Shown piece by piece: positions 1 through 8,095 of a stretch of 64,000 bases of DNA (its first letter is position 1; every line of letters starts with the position of its first letter). The notes under the pieces were generated by a model. The model saw only the letters and a list, made by a program, of their open reading frames with translations. It searched no databases and had not been told where the DNA came from. The stretch lies in NCBI GenBank assembly GCA_023423935.1, contig JAFAEQ010000011.1, positions 109,784 through 173,783 of the forward strand, read 5' to 3'. A program made the translations under genes and the position numbers. This stretch comes from Pseudomonadota bacterium (lineage in GTDB: Bacteria; Pseudomonadota; Gammaproteobacteria; Steroidobacterales; Steroidobacteraceae).

Positions 1-924
1 CCTCTCAACATTTCCCGCGAAATGCTGCAGCAGGATCCGGCCATCGACACGATCCGGACGGGCCTTGCGCGCCGCACGCTCGATCTGCTCGCAAAGCTCG
101 CGAAGGACGAGCCGGAGAAGTACGCGACGTTCTGGAAGGAATTCGGGTCGGTACTCAAGGAAGGTCCCGCGGAGGATTCCACCAATCGCGAGCGCATCGC
201 GAAGCTCCTGCGGTTTGCGTCGACACACACGGGCGAGGAGACGCAGAACGTTTTCCTCGAGGACTATGTCGCGCGCATGAAGCCGGGACAGACCGAGATC
301 TACTACGTGATCGCAGACACCTTCGGCGCCGCACGCACGAGCCCTCATCTGGAAGTGCTCCGCGCAAAGGGTATCGAGGTGCTGCTGCTGTCGGATCGAG
401 TCGATGAATGGCTGATGGATCATCTGCACGAATTCGACGGCAAGAAATTCCACAACGTTGCGCGCGGCGACCTGGATCTGGGCGCTGTGCAGACGGAGGA
501 GGAGAAGAAGGCTCAGGAAACGCTGGCGAAGGAGCACGGCGAGATCGTGGAGCGCATCAAGAAATCGCTCGGTGAGAAGGTCAATGACGTCCGCGTCACG
601 CATCGACTGGTCGAATCGCCCGCATGTCTGGTGCTTGGAGAGCACGACATGGGTGCACAGATGCGGCGCATTCTCGAGGCAGCTGGTCAAAAAGCTCCGA
701 CACCGAAGCCGGTGCTCGAGATCAATCCCACGCATGCGTTGGTGACGCGTCTGGAGAAGACCACCGATGAGTCCGCGTTCAACGACCTGGCGCTGCTGCT
801 GTTCGAGCAGGCGATTCTCGCCGATGGCGGCCATCTGCCTGAGCCCGGTGCGTTCGTGCAGCGATTGAATCGACTGCTGTTCGCTCAGGAAGGCGCCGCT
901 CCTCAGGCGGGAGATGCGAAGTGA
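1..924 (+). CDS. htpG: Molecular chaperone HtpG (Hsp90), C-terminal part
   Basis: The frame is open from base 1 with no start codon, so the gene is cut by the window edge. The 307 visible residues open with PLNISREMLQQDP, a conserved stretch of the HtpG middle domain, and run to the C-terminal dimerisation domain. HtpG is a cytosolic ATP-dependent chaperone of about 630 residues, so roughly the second half is present; the N-terminal ATPase domain lies outside. VTHRLVESPACLV and the late EINPTHALV are family-typical. Its TGA overlaps the GTG start of the next gene, which suggests co-transcription with the peptidyl-prolyl isomerase, another folding factor. No frameshift is seen. Confidence 0.95.
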   Translation, partial: PLNISREMLQQDPAIDTIRTGLARRTLDLLAKLAKDEPEKYATFWKEFGSVLKEGPAEDSTNRERIAKLLRFASTHTGEETQNVFLEDYVARMKPGQTEIYYVIADTFGAARTSPHLEVLRAKGIEVLLLSDRVDEWLMDHLHEFDGKKFHNVARGDLDLGAVQTEEEKKAQETLAKEHGEIVERIKKSLGEKVNDVRVTHRLVESPACLVLGEHDMGAQMRRILEAAGQKAPTPKPVLEINPTHALVTRLEKTTDESAFNDLALLLFEQAILADGGHLPEPGAFVQRLNRLLFAQEGAAPQAGDAK

Positions 925-1379
925 AGCGAACGGGGATCGTCACGTTCTTGATTGCGTTCGCCGCGCTCTCCATGGCGGCATGCAAGCCGGCGACACCGCC
1001 GGCCCCGGCAACTTCGCAGGCTCCGGCCATCGAATCGCTCGTGGTCGATGATGTCGCCGTGGGGACGGGCGATGCCATCACGGCAGGTCAGACTGCAGTC
1101 GTTCATTACACGGGCTGGCTTTATGACCCGAGCGCACCCGATCACAAGGGAACGAAGTTCGACAGCTCGCGCGACAAGGGTCGCCCGTTCCGTTTCAAAG
1201 TGGGCGCAGGCAACGTGATCAAGGGGTGGGATGAAGGTGTCGTCGGCATGACAGTCGGCGGCCATCGCATACTGACCGTACCGCCAGCGCTCGGCTATGG
1301 TTCTTCCGGCGCCGGCCGCACCATTCCTCCGAATGCAGTTCTGCTGTTCGACGTCGAACTGCTGGCCATCGAGCCTTGA
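921..1379 (+). CDS. FKBP-type peptidyl-prolyl cis-trans isomerase, lipoprotein
   Basis: A 152-residue protein with an N-terminal signal and a lipobox-like MAAC ending at Cys21, then an Ala/Pro-rich linker and one FKBP domain from about residue 40 to the end. Family motifs visible are VVHYTGWL, FDSS, VIKGWDEGV, GYG and LLFDVELL. FKBP enzymes speed proline isomerisation during folding; the lipobox suggests anchoring in a membrane facing the periplasm. The GTG start overlaps the htpG stop by four bases and the stop overlaps the next start in the same way, so three genes form one tight unit. Confidence 0.9.
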   Translation: MKRTGIVTFLIAFAALSMAACKPATPPAPATSQAPAIESLVVDDVAVGTGDAITAGQTAVVHYTGWLYDPSAPDHKGTKFDSSRDKGRPFRFKVGAGNVIKGWDEGVVGMTVGGHRILTVPPALGYGSSGAGRTIPPNAVLLFDVELLAIEP

Positions 1380-2047
1380 GTATCACCGTGACCGATCTGC
1401 AACCGCTGCGACCGCTGCAGGAAAAGCTCTTCATCGCCGGTCCTGCGGGACGACTGGAAGCGCTCGTCGAGACGCCGCAGGGTGCGAGTACCGATCGTGT
1501 GGCCGTGCTTTGCCATCCGCATCCGCTGTACGGCGGTACGATGACCAACAAGGTCGTGCACATGCTGGCGAAGGCATTCAATGAGCTCGGAATGCCGGCG
1601 GTCCGGTTCAACTATCGAGGTGTCGGGGCGAGCGAAGGGTCGTACGCCGACGGCAATGGAGAAACGGATGACGCGGTCGCGGTGCTCGATTGGGCGCGTG
1701 AGCGTTGGCCGCACGCGCGCTTCTGGCTGGGTGGATTCTCCTTCGGCGGAGCCGTGGCGATTCGGGCTGCGGTGCGCCGCGACGTGGAGCGACTGATTAC
1801 GGTGGCTCCTGCGATCGATCGCGTTCCTGTGGACAAGGAGCAACTGCCGAGCTGCCCCTGGCTCGTCATTCAAGGCGACAAGGACGAGCTCGTGGATCCC
1901 GCGCACATTCAGCGCTGGGTCGCTTCGTTGCAAAGCCCGCCGCAGATGGTGATGCTCGAAGGCGTGGAGCACTTCTTTCACGGTCGCATGAACGATCTGC
2001 GCGAGACAGTGCTGAACTGGGTGCGTCCGGACGCGCCATCGACGTGA
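1376..2047 (+). CDS. Alpha/beta hydrolase of the YfhR/CocE-like small type
   Basis: About 223 residues. An early HPHPLYGG motif forms the oxyanion region. The nucleophile elbow is GFSFG with Ser122, the acid is probably the Asp of GDKDELVDP, and the catalytic His lies in VEHFFHGR. This layout belongs to a group of predicted esterases or dienelactone-hydrolase-like proteins with unknown substrate. No signal peptide is seen, so it is probably cytosolic. TTG 1376 overlaps the previous stop; an in-frame GTG at 1388 is an alternative start. Confidence 0.85.
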   Translation: MSITVTDLQPLRPLQEKLFIAGPAGRLEALVETPQGASTDRVAVLCHPHPLYGGTMTNKVVHMLAKAFNELGMPAVRFNYRGVGASEGSYADGNGETDDAVAVLDWARERWPHARFWLGGFSFGGAVAIRAAVRRDVERLITVAPAIDRVPVDKEQLPSCPWLVIQGDKDELVDPAHIQRWVASLQSPPQMVMLEGVEHFFHGRMNDLRETVLNWVRPDAPST

Positions 2048-2062
2048 TAGGAGGTGCTTGCC

Positions 2063-2509
2063 GTGCTCGATCACTTGAAGCGAATTTTCGGGTCGGAACC
2101 GGCTCCGGCCGGTGTGCTCAACATTCGCGAGCCGCTGGATCTGGCGATTGCTGCGCTACTGATCGAGCTGTCTCGCGCCGACTTCACGGAGAGTACGGCC
2201 GAGCTGGAGGCGATCCGTCATCTGCTGGCCAAGCGTTTCGGCCTGGACGAGGAGACCGTCGAGCGTCTGCTGGTTCGCGCGACGGAACGTGCGGATCGGG
2301 CAGTATCCCTGCACGAGTTCACGCATCGTCTGAATGCCGAGCTGCCCGAAGAGGACAAGTTCGCGATCGTGGAAATGCTGTGGCAGGTGAGTCATGCCGA
2401 CGGTCACATCGACAAGCATGAAGAACATCTGATCCGTCGTATCGCAGGCTTGCTGCACGTGTCGGATCGGGATCGGATCAGGCTGAAACTCAAAACGATC
2501 GTCGGCTGA
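2063..2509 (+). CDS. TerB-family protein
   Basis: A 148-residue all-helical protein whose LAIAALLIELSRAD and WQVSHADGHIDKHEEHLI segments match the two Asp-bearing helices of TerB-like domains. Some members act in tellurite resistance; many chromosomal ones, like this lone copy, have no known role. I chose GTG 2063 rather than GTG 2054 because an AGGAGG (2049-2054) overlaps the earlier codon but lies eight bases before the later one. It is the last gene of the htpG unit and converges on the HU-like gene. Confidence 0.8.
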   Translation: MLDHLKRIFGSEPAPAGVLNIREPLDLAIAALLIELSRADFTESTAELEAIRHLLAKRFGLDEETVERLLVRATERADRAVSLHEFTHRLNAELPEEDKFAIVEMLWQVSHADGHIDKHEEHLIRRIAGLLHVSDRDRIRLKLKTIVG

Positions 2510-2544
2510 GAATCGGCAGGACGCCGCGCCGGCAGGGGAAGGAT

Positions 2545-2583
2545 CTTCCGGAGGCGGTGCGCGAGGCACCAGCACTCCGGAAG
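2545..2583. terminator. Nested hairpin between convergent genes
   Basis: Arms CTTCCGGAG (2545-2553) and CTCCGGAAG (2575-2583) enclose an inner GGTGC/GCACC stem (2556-2560, 2566-2570). It lies between the convergent TerB-like and HU-like genes, so it may end transcription in both directions. Neither side has a run of T, so classic intrinsic termination is not assured. Confidence 0.45.
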
Positions 2584-2596
2584 AAGGAAACCGTGA

Positions 2597-2908
2597 TTAG
2601 TTCACCATTTCCTTGAGGCTCTTCAGAGCCGCAATGCGAACTTTCTTGCTGGCGGGCTTGGCCTTGAACATCATCTTCTCGCCGGTGAAAGGATTCACGC
2701 CTTCACGTGCCTTCGTGGCGGGCTTCTTCACGACCTTCATCTTGAGCAAGCCAGGGAACGTGAACAGTCCCGAGCCCTTGAGGCTCTTCTTCACGACGCC
2801 GTTCAGAGATTCGAACACGTCGCTGACCTGCTTCTTCGCGAGGCCCGTGTCTTTCGAAATCTGAGCGAGGATCTCCGACTTGGTCGGGGCCGCATTCTTT
2901 TTCGCCAT
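2597..2908 (-). CDS. HU-family DNA-binding protein
   Basis: A 103-residue basic protein starting MAKKNAAPTKSEIL. It has the helical half and beta-arm of HU proteins, but the arm tip reads GVNPFTGEKM and the saddle contains FTFPGLLKMKVVKKPATK. This places it with the HU-like branch found in many beta- and gammaproteobacteria rather than with canonical HupA/B or IHF. Such proteins bend and compact DNA. The start is fixed by an AGGAGA about seven bases upstream on the minus strand. The long upstream non-coding stretch suggests its own promoter. Confidence 0.88.
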   Translation of the reverse strand: MAKKNAAPTKSEILAQISKDTGLAKKQVSDVFESLNGVVKKSLKGSGLFTFPGLLKMKVVKKPATKAREGVNPFTGEKMMFKAKPASKKVRIAALKSLKEMVN

Positions 2909-3462
2909 TTGTAATCTCCTGTAGGTGTGACGATCTCGCGCCCGCATTGTTCTCTGCCAGGTCGCGTCGGATTGCAAGACGCGCGGGAAAATAGCACAAG
3001 ATTTGCCGCGGAATAAGCAGCGCGAAGATTTTTTTCGCTATTTTTTCAGGGTTTTTCGCGCTGTGTGCATCTCGAAGTCATGCGACGAGTTCTTTCTCTC
3101 CAAAGACGAGTGCCTCTGGATGGCGAAGACGAGCGGTCGCGATCTTCGATTGCGGTGATCGCATGAACGAGGAGGCGAGTGAGTTCGCCGGATGCAGACA
3201 AGGTCGGTATCCGGTGCGCGCGCTCGAATGAAGCTCGGCTTTTTCGATTCGCTTCGCATTGATTCCGACTTCGCGCTTTGCGCGCAAGCAGCGCTCCAGG
3301 CTGTTGATCTGGATGGAGTCCGCTGCGGCAGAAAAGACGCAACGAGCTCACTTTTCAGAAGCCTGACTCGAGTCGCGCTCGCGTCTGAATTCGGTTCTTG
3401 CTTGCCTCGCGCTCCTTCGCGACCGCCTGTTTCGGCGCTCCTTTGCGGTCTTTTGGGTGTCC
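2909..3462. other. Non-coding stretch upstream of the HU-like gene
   Basis: About 550 bases without a convincing gene. It holds T-rich runs at 3029-3056 flanked by AGCGCGAA (3019-3026) and TTCGCGCT (3055-3062), an inverted repeat that may belong to the promoter region of the HU-like gene on the minus strand. Short open frames here have no recognisable domain and I treat them as noise. Confidence 0.5.
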
Positions 3463-3963
3463 TCAGCCCGCCACGAACTCGCGCTTCAACTTCACCTGGA
3501 GCGGTTGAGTGTCGCCTTCGGGGGTGACCTTAATATCGAACACCAGAATCTCCGAACCGCTGATCGAAGTTTCCCCGATGTAGTAAATCGCATCGCCTTC
3601 GGAGACGCGGCGCATGTCCATGTTCTTCAACTGTCCGTTCAAGTTGTACGCATCCACCTGCACGCTTGCATTCATCGGCTTGCGCGGCGCGTGATCCGCC
3701 TCTTTGTGGAGCAGTGTCACGGTCAGCATGACGCGATTGCCGCTGCGTTGGATGCCGTACGTTCGGGCTACATCGGGCAACAGGGTGTCCGTTCTCAGTG
3801 CGTTGAAATGCACCTCGTAGTTGCCGAACTCGCGAAAGGTTTCGCTGAGCTGCTGCGCCGGCATGGCTTTGGCCTGCGGTCGGTCGCCGCATCCGGTCAA
3901 AGTTGCCGCTACCAGGATGAGCGCACCGTAAACGAGCGAAGAAGCCGACGTTCTTGTTTTCAC
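3463..3963 (-). CDS. DUF4426 lipoprotein
   Basis: About 166 residues from GTG 3963, which follows AGGAG at five bases; an ATG at 3993 lacks such a site. A signal segment ends in LTGCGD, a lipobox with the Cys to be lipidated. The mature part has FGNYEVHFNALRTD, VARTYGIQRS and VMLTVTLL, which I recognise as DUF4426, a beta-rich periplasmic domain of unknown function common in gammaproteobacteria. It often sits near proC/yggT, as here. Confidence 0.8.
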   Translation of the reverse strand: MKTRTSASSLVYGALILVAATLTGCGDRPQAKAMPAQQLSETFREFGNYEVHFNALRTDTLLPDVARTYGIQRSGNRVMLTVTLLHKEADHAPRKPMNASVQVDAYNLNGQLKNMDMRRVSEGDAIYYIGETSISGSEILVFDIKVTPEGDTQPLQVKLKREFVAG

Positions 3964-4136
3964 GATCACTCCTGTCACGATGAATCGCAGCACTATCCCG
4001 CCCGAGGCTGGATGCAGACCTTATCGCGGATCGGGCCGGCGCAAGTTCACACTCGCATCGACTATAACCAAGCTGTCATCCAACCGGCAGAGTGGAGGCC
4101 ACTTAAAGCATGCGATCTGTGGAGGATCGACCTTGA

Positions 4137-4430
4137 TCATGGTCGCGGCGGGATGGCGAGTCCATCAGGAAAGCGGGTGGGCGCCTCGATGTGTACTGTC
4201 TTGGCGCGTCCGGTCTCGCCCCGGAGCAGTGTGACGCGCGATTTCGAAACGCCGAACAGATCTGCGATGAACTCGAGAAGGTGCCGGTTGGCGCGTCCAT
4301 CGACCGGGGGAGCTGCGATCTTGAGTTTCAGACGATCACCGTGAATGCCCACGATCTCATCGCGCCTGGCGCCCGGTTGTACGTGCAGATCGAGCACCAG
4401 TGCGGCACCTTGCCAGCGCACAGCGCTCAT
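4137..4430 (-). CDS. yggU: DUF167 family protein YggU
   Basis: A 97-residue protein with LHVQPGARRDEIVG, LKLKIAAPPVDGRAN and VTLLRGETGRAKTVHI, the signature of the DUF167 (YggU) family. Small cytosolic fold, function unknown. It begins five bases after yggT ends, so translation is probably coupled. The order yggS-proC-yggT-yggU is conserved widely in gammaproteobacteria. The frame is open much further upstream across yggT, but ATG 4430 is the only start that fits the family. Confidence 0.9.
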   Translation of the reverse strand: MSAVRWQGAALVLDLHVQPGARRDEIVGIHGDRLKLKIAAPPVDGRANRHLLEFIADLFGVSKSRVTLLRGETGRAKTVHIEAPTRFPDGLAIPPRP

Positions 4431-4435
4431 CGGTA

Positions 4436-4969
4436 TCAGTTGATCGCGATATACAGGGCCTGCAGCCCGATGATGACGAAGAGCGCGGACAGATCGATTC
4501 CGGCGATCGGGGGGATGAGGCGCCGCACCGGACGCAGTAACGGATCGCACAGACGATCCAGGAGCGCAGCGGCCGGACTGTACGTGCCGGGCGCGACCCA
4601 GCTGAGCAATACATAGAGCAGCAGCGCATACGTATAGAAGAGCAGGATGGTGCCGAGCAGGGTGAGCAGCATCACCCGCAGAAAGACCGGGAATCCGAGA
4701 CTGAAAGGTGTCCCTGTGAGCAACCACAGGATTGCCGTCGCGACCGCCTGCACCAGCAGCAGCGCGACGATGGAGGCCGTATCGATCTTGCCGATGGGGG
4801 GTAGAACTCGACGCAGCGGCATGACCAGCGGATTGGTGAGGCGAATGACCGCCTGATACAGCTGATTGCGCGAGTCGGCCCGCGCGAGAGGCAACAGCAC
4901 ACGCAGCAGGAACACGATGACCAGCAGAAGCTGGAGCAGCGTGCGGACGATGAAAATGATTGCTTCCAT
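4436..4969 (-). CDS. yggT: YggT family integral membrane protein
   Basis: A 177-residue protein with two similar halves. Each half has a hydrophobic helix, a short loop holding LVMPLRRVLPPIG or LLRPVRRLIPPIAG, and a second hydrophobic helix. This duplicated YGGT domain is typical of proteobacterial members, which have roughly four membrane spans in the inner membrane. Their role is not firmly known; osmotic tolerance and membrane organisation have been suggested. It lies 62 bases downstream of proC in the same direction. Confidence 0.9.
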   Translation of the reverse strand: MEAIIFIVRTLLQLLLVIVFLLRVLLPLARADSRNQLYQAVIRLTNPLVMPLRRVLPPIGKIDTASIVALLLVQAVATAILWLLTGTPFSLGFPVFLRVMLLTLLGTILLFYTYALLLYVLLSWVAPGTYSPAAALLDRLCDPLLRPVRRLIPPIAGIDLSALFVIIGLQALYIAIN

Positions 4970-5031
4970 TGATGAAGGCTGTGCTCTGGCTGTGACGATG
5001 ATCGAGGAAGCGGATTCGTGTCCGGCGTGGT

Positions 5032-5847
5032 TCAGCCGCCGAACTCGTCGGCGAGTTGCGCGGATCGGCGTGCCGCCGCCTGAATCGCCGCGGCAAATGT
5101 AGCACGGACTTTTTCAGACTCGAGGACATCGAGGGCGGCCGCAGTCGTGCCTCCTTTGGAGGTGACCTGCTGACGCAGGACCGACGCCGGCTCGCTTGCT
5201 TCGCGAGCCATCAGCCCCGAGCCGTACGCAGTTTCCACTGCAAGGCGATGACTGACCTCAGGCGTCAGTCCAAGCGCGACGCCCGACTCCTCCAGCATCT
5301 CTATCAATAAGAAGAAGTAGGCGGGGCCCGAACCGGAGATGGCAGTGACCACGTCCATCTGTGCTTCCTGCTCGAGCCAGATCGTCGCGCCCACTGCAGA
5401 CAACATGGTTTCGGCGAGGGCTCGATGCGCGGACGAAACATTGTCGGTCGCGAACAATCCGGTCATGCCGCAGCCCTGCAATGCCGGCCGATTCGGCATG
5501 CAGCGCACGACGGCGACACCGCCGCTCCAGCGATGAATGTCGGATGCGCGGATGCCCGCTGCGACAGAGATGATCAATGCGTTCGAAGCGAACGATTTCG
5601 CGAGCGCCGTGGTGACAGCCCGCATCTCCTGAGGCTTGACGGCCAGAATCACGACGTCCGCATCGCGCACGATCTGGGAATTGTCCGTCGAGGTGCGTAC
5701 GCCGAAATGCGATCGCAATGCTTCGAGTTGGGATTCGATCGGATCGGCAACGGCGATATCGTGAGCTGGCGTACCTCGCGCGATCAATCCGCCGATGAGA
5801 CTGCGGGCCATGTTGCCGCCGCCGATGAACGCAAGCTTGTGATTCAT
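5032..5847 (-). CDS. proC: Pyrroline-5-carboxylate reductase
   Basis: ProC reduces pyrroline-5-carboxylate to proline with NAD(P)H, the last step of proline synthesis. The 271-residue protein opens with the dinucleotide-binding FIGGGNMARSLIGGL. It carries VAAGI and VRCMPNRPA in the middle and the substrate-site signature ISGSGPAYFF, then TSKGGTTAAALDVLE near the C-terminus. Length is typical. It lies between yggS and yggT in the usual cluster. The start ATG at 5847 aligns with the family's N-terminus. Confidence 0.95.
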   Translation of the reverse strand: MNHKLAFIGGGNMARSLIGGLIARGTPAHDIAVADPIESQLEALRSHFGVRTSTDNSQIVRDADVVILAVKPQEMRAVTTALAKSFASNALIISVAAGIRASDIHRWSGGVAVVRCMPNRPALQGCGMTGLFATDNVSSAHRALAETMLSAVGATIWLEQEAQMDVVTAISGSGPAYFFLLIEMLEESGVALGLTPEVSHRLAVETAYGSGLMAREASEPASVLRQQVTSKGGTTAAALDVLESEKVRATFAAAIQAAARRSAQLADEFGG

Positions 5848-5922
5848 GAGTCAGGCCGTAATCGACTTAAGAGCGCTGCAAGCATGCCCACGCCGCAGGC
5901 GGTTGCAAAGCCCGCCGAAGGG

Positions 5923-6624
5923 TCAGACCTTCGGGCGACTGCGTTCTCCGAACAGCGCGGTGCCCACCCTGACCAGAGTCGCGCCAGCGGCAATGGCAGC
6001 TTCCAGATCCGCCGTCATACCCATCGATAGGGTATCCAGCTCGAAACCCTTCGCATTCAGCGAATCCTTGAGTCGGGCGAGCTGATCGAAGAATGCCTTC
6101 TGTTCATCGAACGAATCGCGCGGCGGCGGGATGGCCATCAGGCCTCGAAGTCGCAAACGTTGGAGCTCTTTGATGCGGCTCGCCAATGCCTCGACCTCAT
6201 TGGGCGTGACGCCGCCTTTGCCGGGCTCGTCGGCAAGCCGCACCTGTATGCAAACGTTCAGCGGATCCAGGTGCGGAGCACGCTGTTCGTTCAGGCGAGC
6301 GGCGATGCGATCGCGATCGACCGTGTGCGCCCAGTGAAAGTGCTCCGCAATCGGTCGCGTCTTATTGGTCTGGATCTGGCCCGTGAAATGCCAGGTGAGC
6401 GCCAGGTCCTGCAGCGCCGCCATCTTGGGCAGTGCCTCCTGCAGGTAGTTTTCCCCGAAGTCACGCTGACCCAATCCGGCGAGCACTCGCAGCGATTCGG
6501 CGGGGTGTCCCTTGCTGATGGCGACCAGAGCCACGGATTGCAGGGAACGACCAGCCCGTGTTGTTGCAGATGCGATGCGCGTCTGCGTTTGGGCATAACG
6601 TTCGGAGAGATCATCAGCGGGCAT
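5923..6624 (-). CDS. yggS: PLP homeostasis protein YggS (PLPBP)
   Basis: A 233-residue single-domain protein of the alanine-racemase barrel fold. The PLP lysine lies in LVAISKGHP, followed by DFGENYLQEA, WHFTGQIQTNK and the phosphate-binding LSMGMTADLEAAIAAGATLVRVGTA region. YggS binds pyridoxal phosphate and keeps its free pool in balance; no enzymatic reaction is established. ATG 6624 is preceded by GGAAAGAAG at a suitable distance, so I did not use the longer frame. It heads the minus-strand cluster and is divergent from pilT. Confidence 0.92.
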   Translation of the reverse strand: MPADDLSERYAQTQTRIASATTRAGRSLQSVALVAISKGHPAESLRVLAGLGQRDFGENYLQEALPKMAALQDLALTWHFTGQIQTNKTRPIAEHFHWAHTVDRDRIAARLNEQRAPHLDPLNVCIQVRLADEPGKGGVTPNEVEALASRIKELQRLRLRGLMAIPPPRDSFDEQKAFFDQLARLKDSLNAKGFELDTLSMGMTADLEAAIAAGATLVRVGTALFGERSRPKV

Positions 6625-6730
6625 CGAAGTACTTCTTTCCGCAATTCCGATTCCGCGTGCCGGCGGTGACGCTGGCGCTCGGACCAAAAACTGCGGACTA
6701 GTTAACATATTTGGCGCAATAGCGCTCCGC

Positions 6731-6736
6731 TATACT
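6731..6736 (+). promoter_or_regulatory. Possible -10 box for pilT
   Basis: TATACT in the yggS/pilT divergent gap. No -35 element lies at ideal spacing: TTGGCG at 6711 leaves 14 bases and TTAACA at 6702 leaves 23. The call is therefore weak. Confidence 0.3.
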
Positions 6737-6853
6737 CGGTTGCGAGTGTTTCGAGTCCACGTATGGGCGAAAACTCACCGGTCTCGCGAACGCTCAAGCG
6801 CACGGGCGTGCGCGTCAAACGCACGAGCCTAAGGCTCTTTATGGGAATTCTGC

Positions 6854-7894
6854 ATGCCTGTTGATATTGCGCAGCTGCTGGCATTTGCCGTCAAGAACAA
6901 CGCCTCCGACCTGCATCTCTCTGCAGGCGTGCCGCCGATGATTCGCGTCGACGGCGACATGAAGCGCATCAACATGCCGTCACTGACTCACAAGGAAGTG
7001 CACAGCATGGTGTACGACATCATGAATGACAAGCAGCGCAAGGCGTACGAAGAGTTCTACGAAACCGACTTCTCCTTCGAGATTCCCAAGCTCGCGCGCT
7101 TCCGCGTCAACGCGTTCAACCAGAACCGCGGCGCAGGTGCGGTGTTCCGGACGATTCCGTCGCTGATCATGTCGCTCGACGATCTGAACGCGCCGAAGAT
7201 CTTCAAGGACATCTCGATGCATCCGCGCGGCCTGGTGCTCGTGACGGGCCCGACCGGTTCGGGCAAGTCGACGACGCTTGCTGCGATGATCAACTACATC
7301 AACGACAACAAGCCCGATCACATCATCACGATCGAAGATCCCATCGAATTCGTTCACGAGAGCAAGCGCTCGCTGGTGAATCAGCGCGAAGTGCATCGCG
7401 ACACGCTTGGATTTTCCGAAGCACTACGTTCGGCACTGCGCGAAGACCCCGACATCGTGCTGGTCGGCGAAATGCGCGACCTGGAAACGATCCGCCTCGC
7501 GCTCACCGCCGCCGAAACAGGACACCTGGTGTTCGGTACGCTCCACACGACGTCCGCAGCCAAGACCATTGACCGTATCGTTGACGTCTTCCCAGCCGCC
7601 GAAAAAGAAATGGTCCGCACGATGCTTTCGGAATCGTTGCGCGCAGTCATTTCGCAGACGCTCATGAAGCGCATCGGCGGTGGGCGTGTTGCGGCGCACG
7701 AGATCATGATCGGCACGCCTGCGATCCGTAACCTGATCCGCGAAGGCAAGATCGCACAGATGTATTCGGCGATTCAGACCGGCCAATCCTCCGGCATGCA
7801 GACACTCGATCAGTGTCTGACCGAACTGCTGCAGAAAGGCCTGGTCACGAAGGAAGAAGCGCGCTTCAGAGCGCAGAATAAGGATCAGTTCTGA
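6854..7894 (+). CDS. pilT: Type IV pilus retraction ATPase PilT
   Basis: PilT is the hexameric ATPase that depolymerises type IV pili for twitching. The 346 residues show an N-terminal PAS-like part (NNASDLHLSAG), Walker A GPTGSGKST with Lys138, the acidic Asp box IITIEDPIEFVH, Walker B ILVGEMRD and the His box HTTSAAKTIDRIVDVFP. The PilT-specific C-terminal AIRNLIREGK lies near residue 290. That last motif, needed for retraction in studied PilTs, separates it from the two paralogs downstream. It is first of three ATPase genes, with 201 bases to the next. Confidence 0.96.
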   Translation: MPVDIAQLLAFAVKNNASDLHLSAGVPPMIRVDGDMKRINMPSLTHKEVHSMVYDIMNDKQRKAYEEFYETDFSFEIPKLARFRVNAFNQNRGAGAVFRTIPSLIMSLDDLNAPKIFKDISMHPRGLVLVTGPTGSGKSTTLAAMINYINDNKPDHIITIEDPIEFVHESKRSLVNQREVHRDTLGFSEALRSALREDPDIVLVGEMRDLETIRLALTAAETGHLVFGTLHTTSAAKTIDRIVDVFPAAEKEMVRTMLSESLRAVISQTLMKRIGGGRVAAHEIMIGTPAIRNLIREGKIAQMYSAIQTGQSSGMQTLDQCLTELLQKGLVTKEEARFRAQNKDQF

Positions 7895-7908
7895 GCGGAG
7901 CTCAGAAC
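7888..7908 (+). terminator. Hairpin spanning the pilT stop codon
   Basis: GTTCTGAG and CTCAGAAC form a perfect 8-base stem with a 5-base loop that includes the TGA of pilT. No T-run follows, so it could be a termination, processing or stability structure. Confidence 0.45.
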
Positions 7909-7910
7909 CA

Positions 7911-8066
7911 AGGCTGTAGACCGTAGGCTGTAGGCTGTAGGTCAGACAAGACAACGCACACGCGAATCACATGCGAGCCGGTCACACATCAGTAAGTCAG
8001 CAGCGCCGCGCTTGCGCAGGCGCGCTCATCTCTTACCCGCAGCCTACAGCCTACAGCCTACAGCCT
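7911..8066. repeat. Two-armed heptamer repeat between pilT and pilU
   Basis: The left arm (7911-7941) reads AGGCTGT, AGACCGT, AGGCTGT, AGGCTGT, AGG with an exact period of 7. The right arm (8039-8066) is its inverse, with three ACAGCCT heptamers. About 97 bases of GC-rich core separate them. Transcribed, the arms could pair into a long stem. No gene is visible inside. Confidence 0.85.
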
Positions 8067-8095
8067 GCGGACGGCCGCTAGGCCGGGAGCGAAGA

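Noticed and set aside
3064..3460. Small minus-strand frames upstream of the HU-like gene
   Set aside because: No conserved motif, no good ribosome site and Arg/Ser-rich shadow composition.
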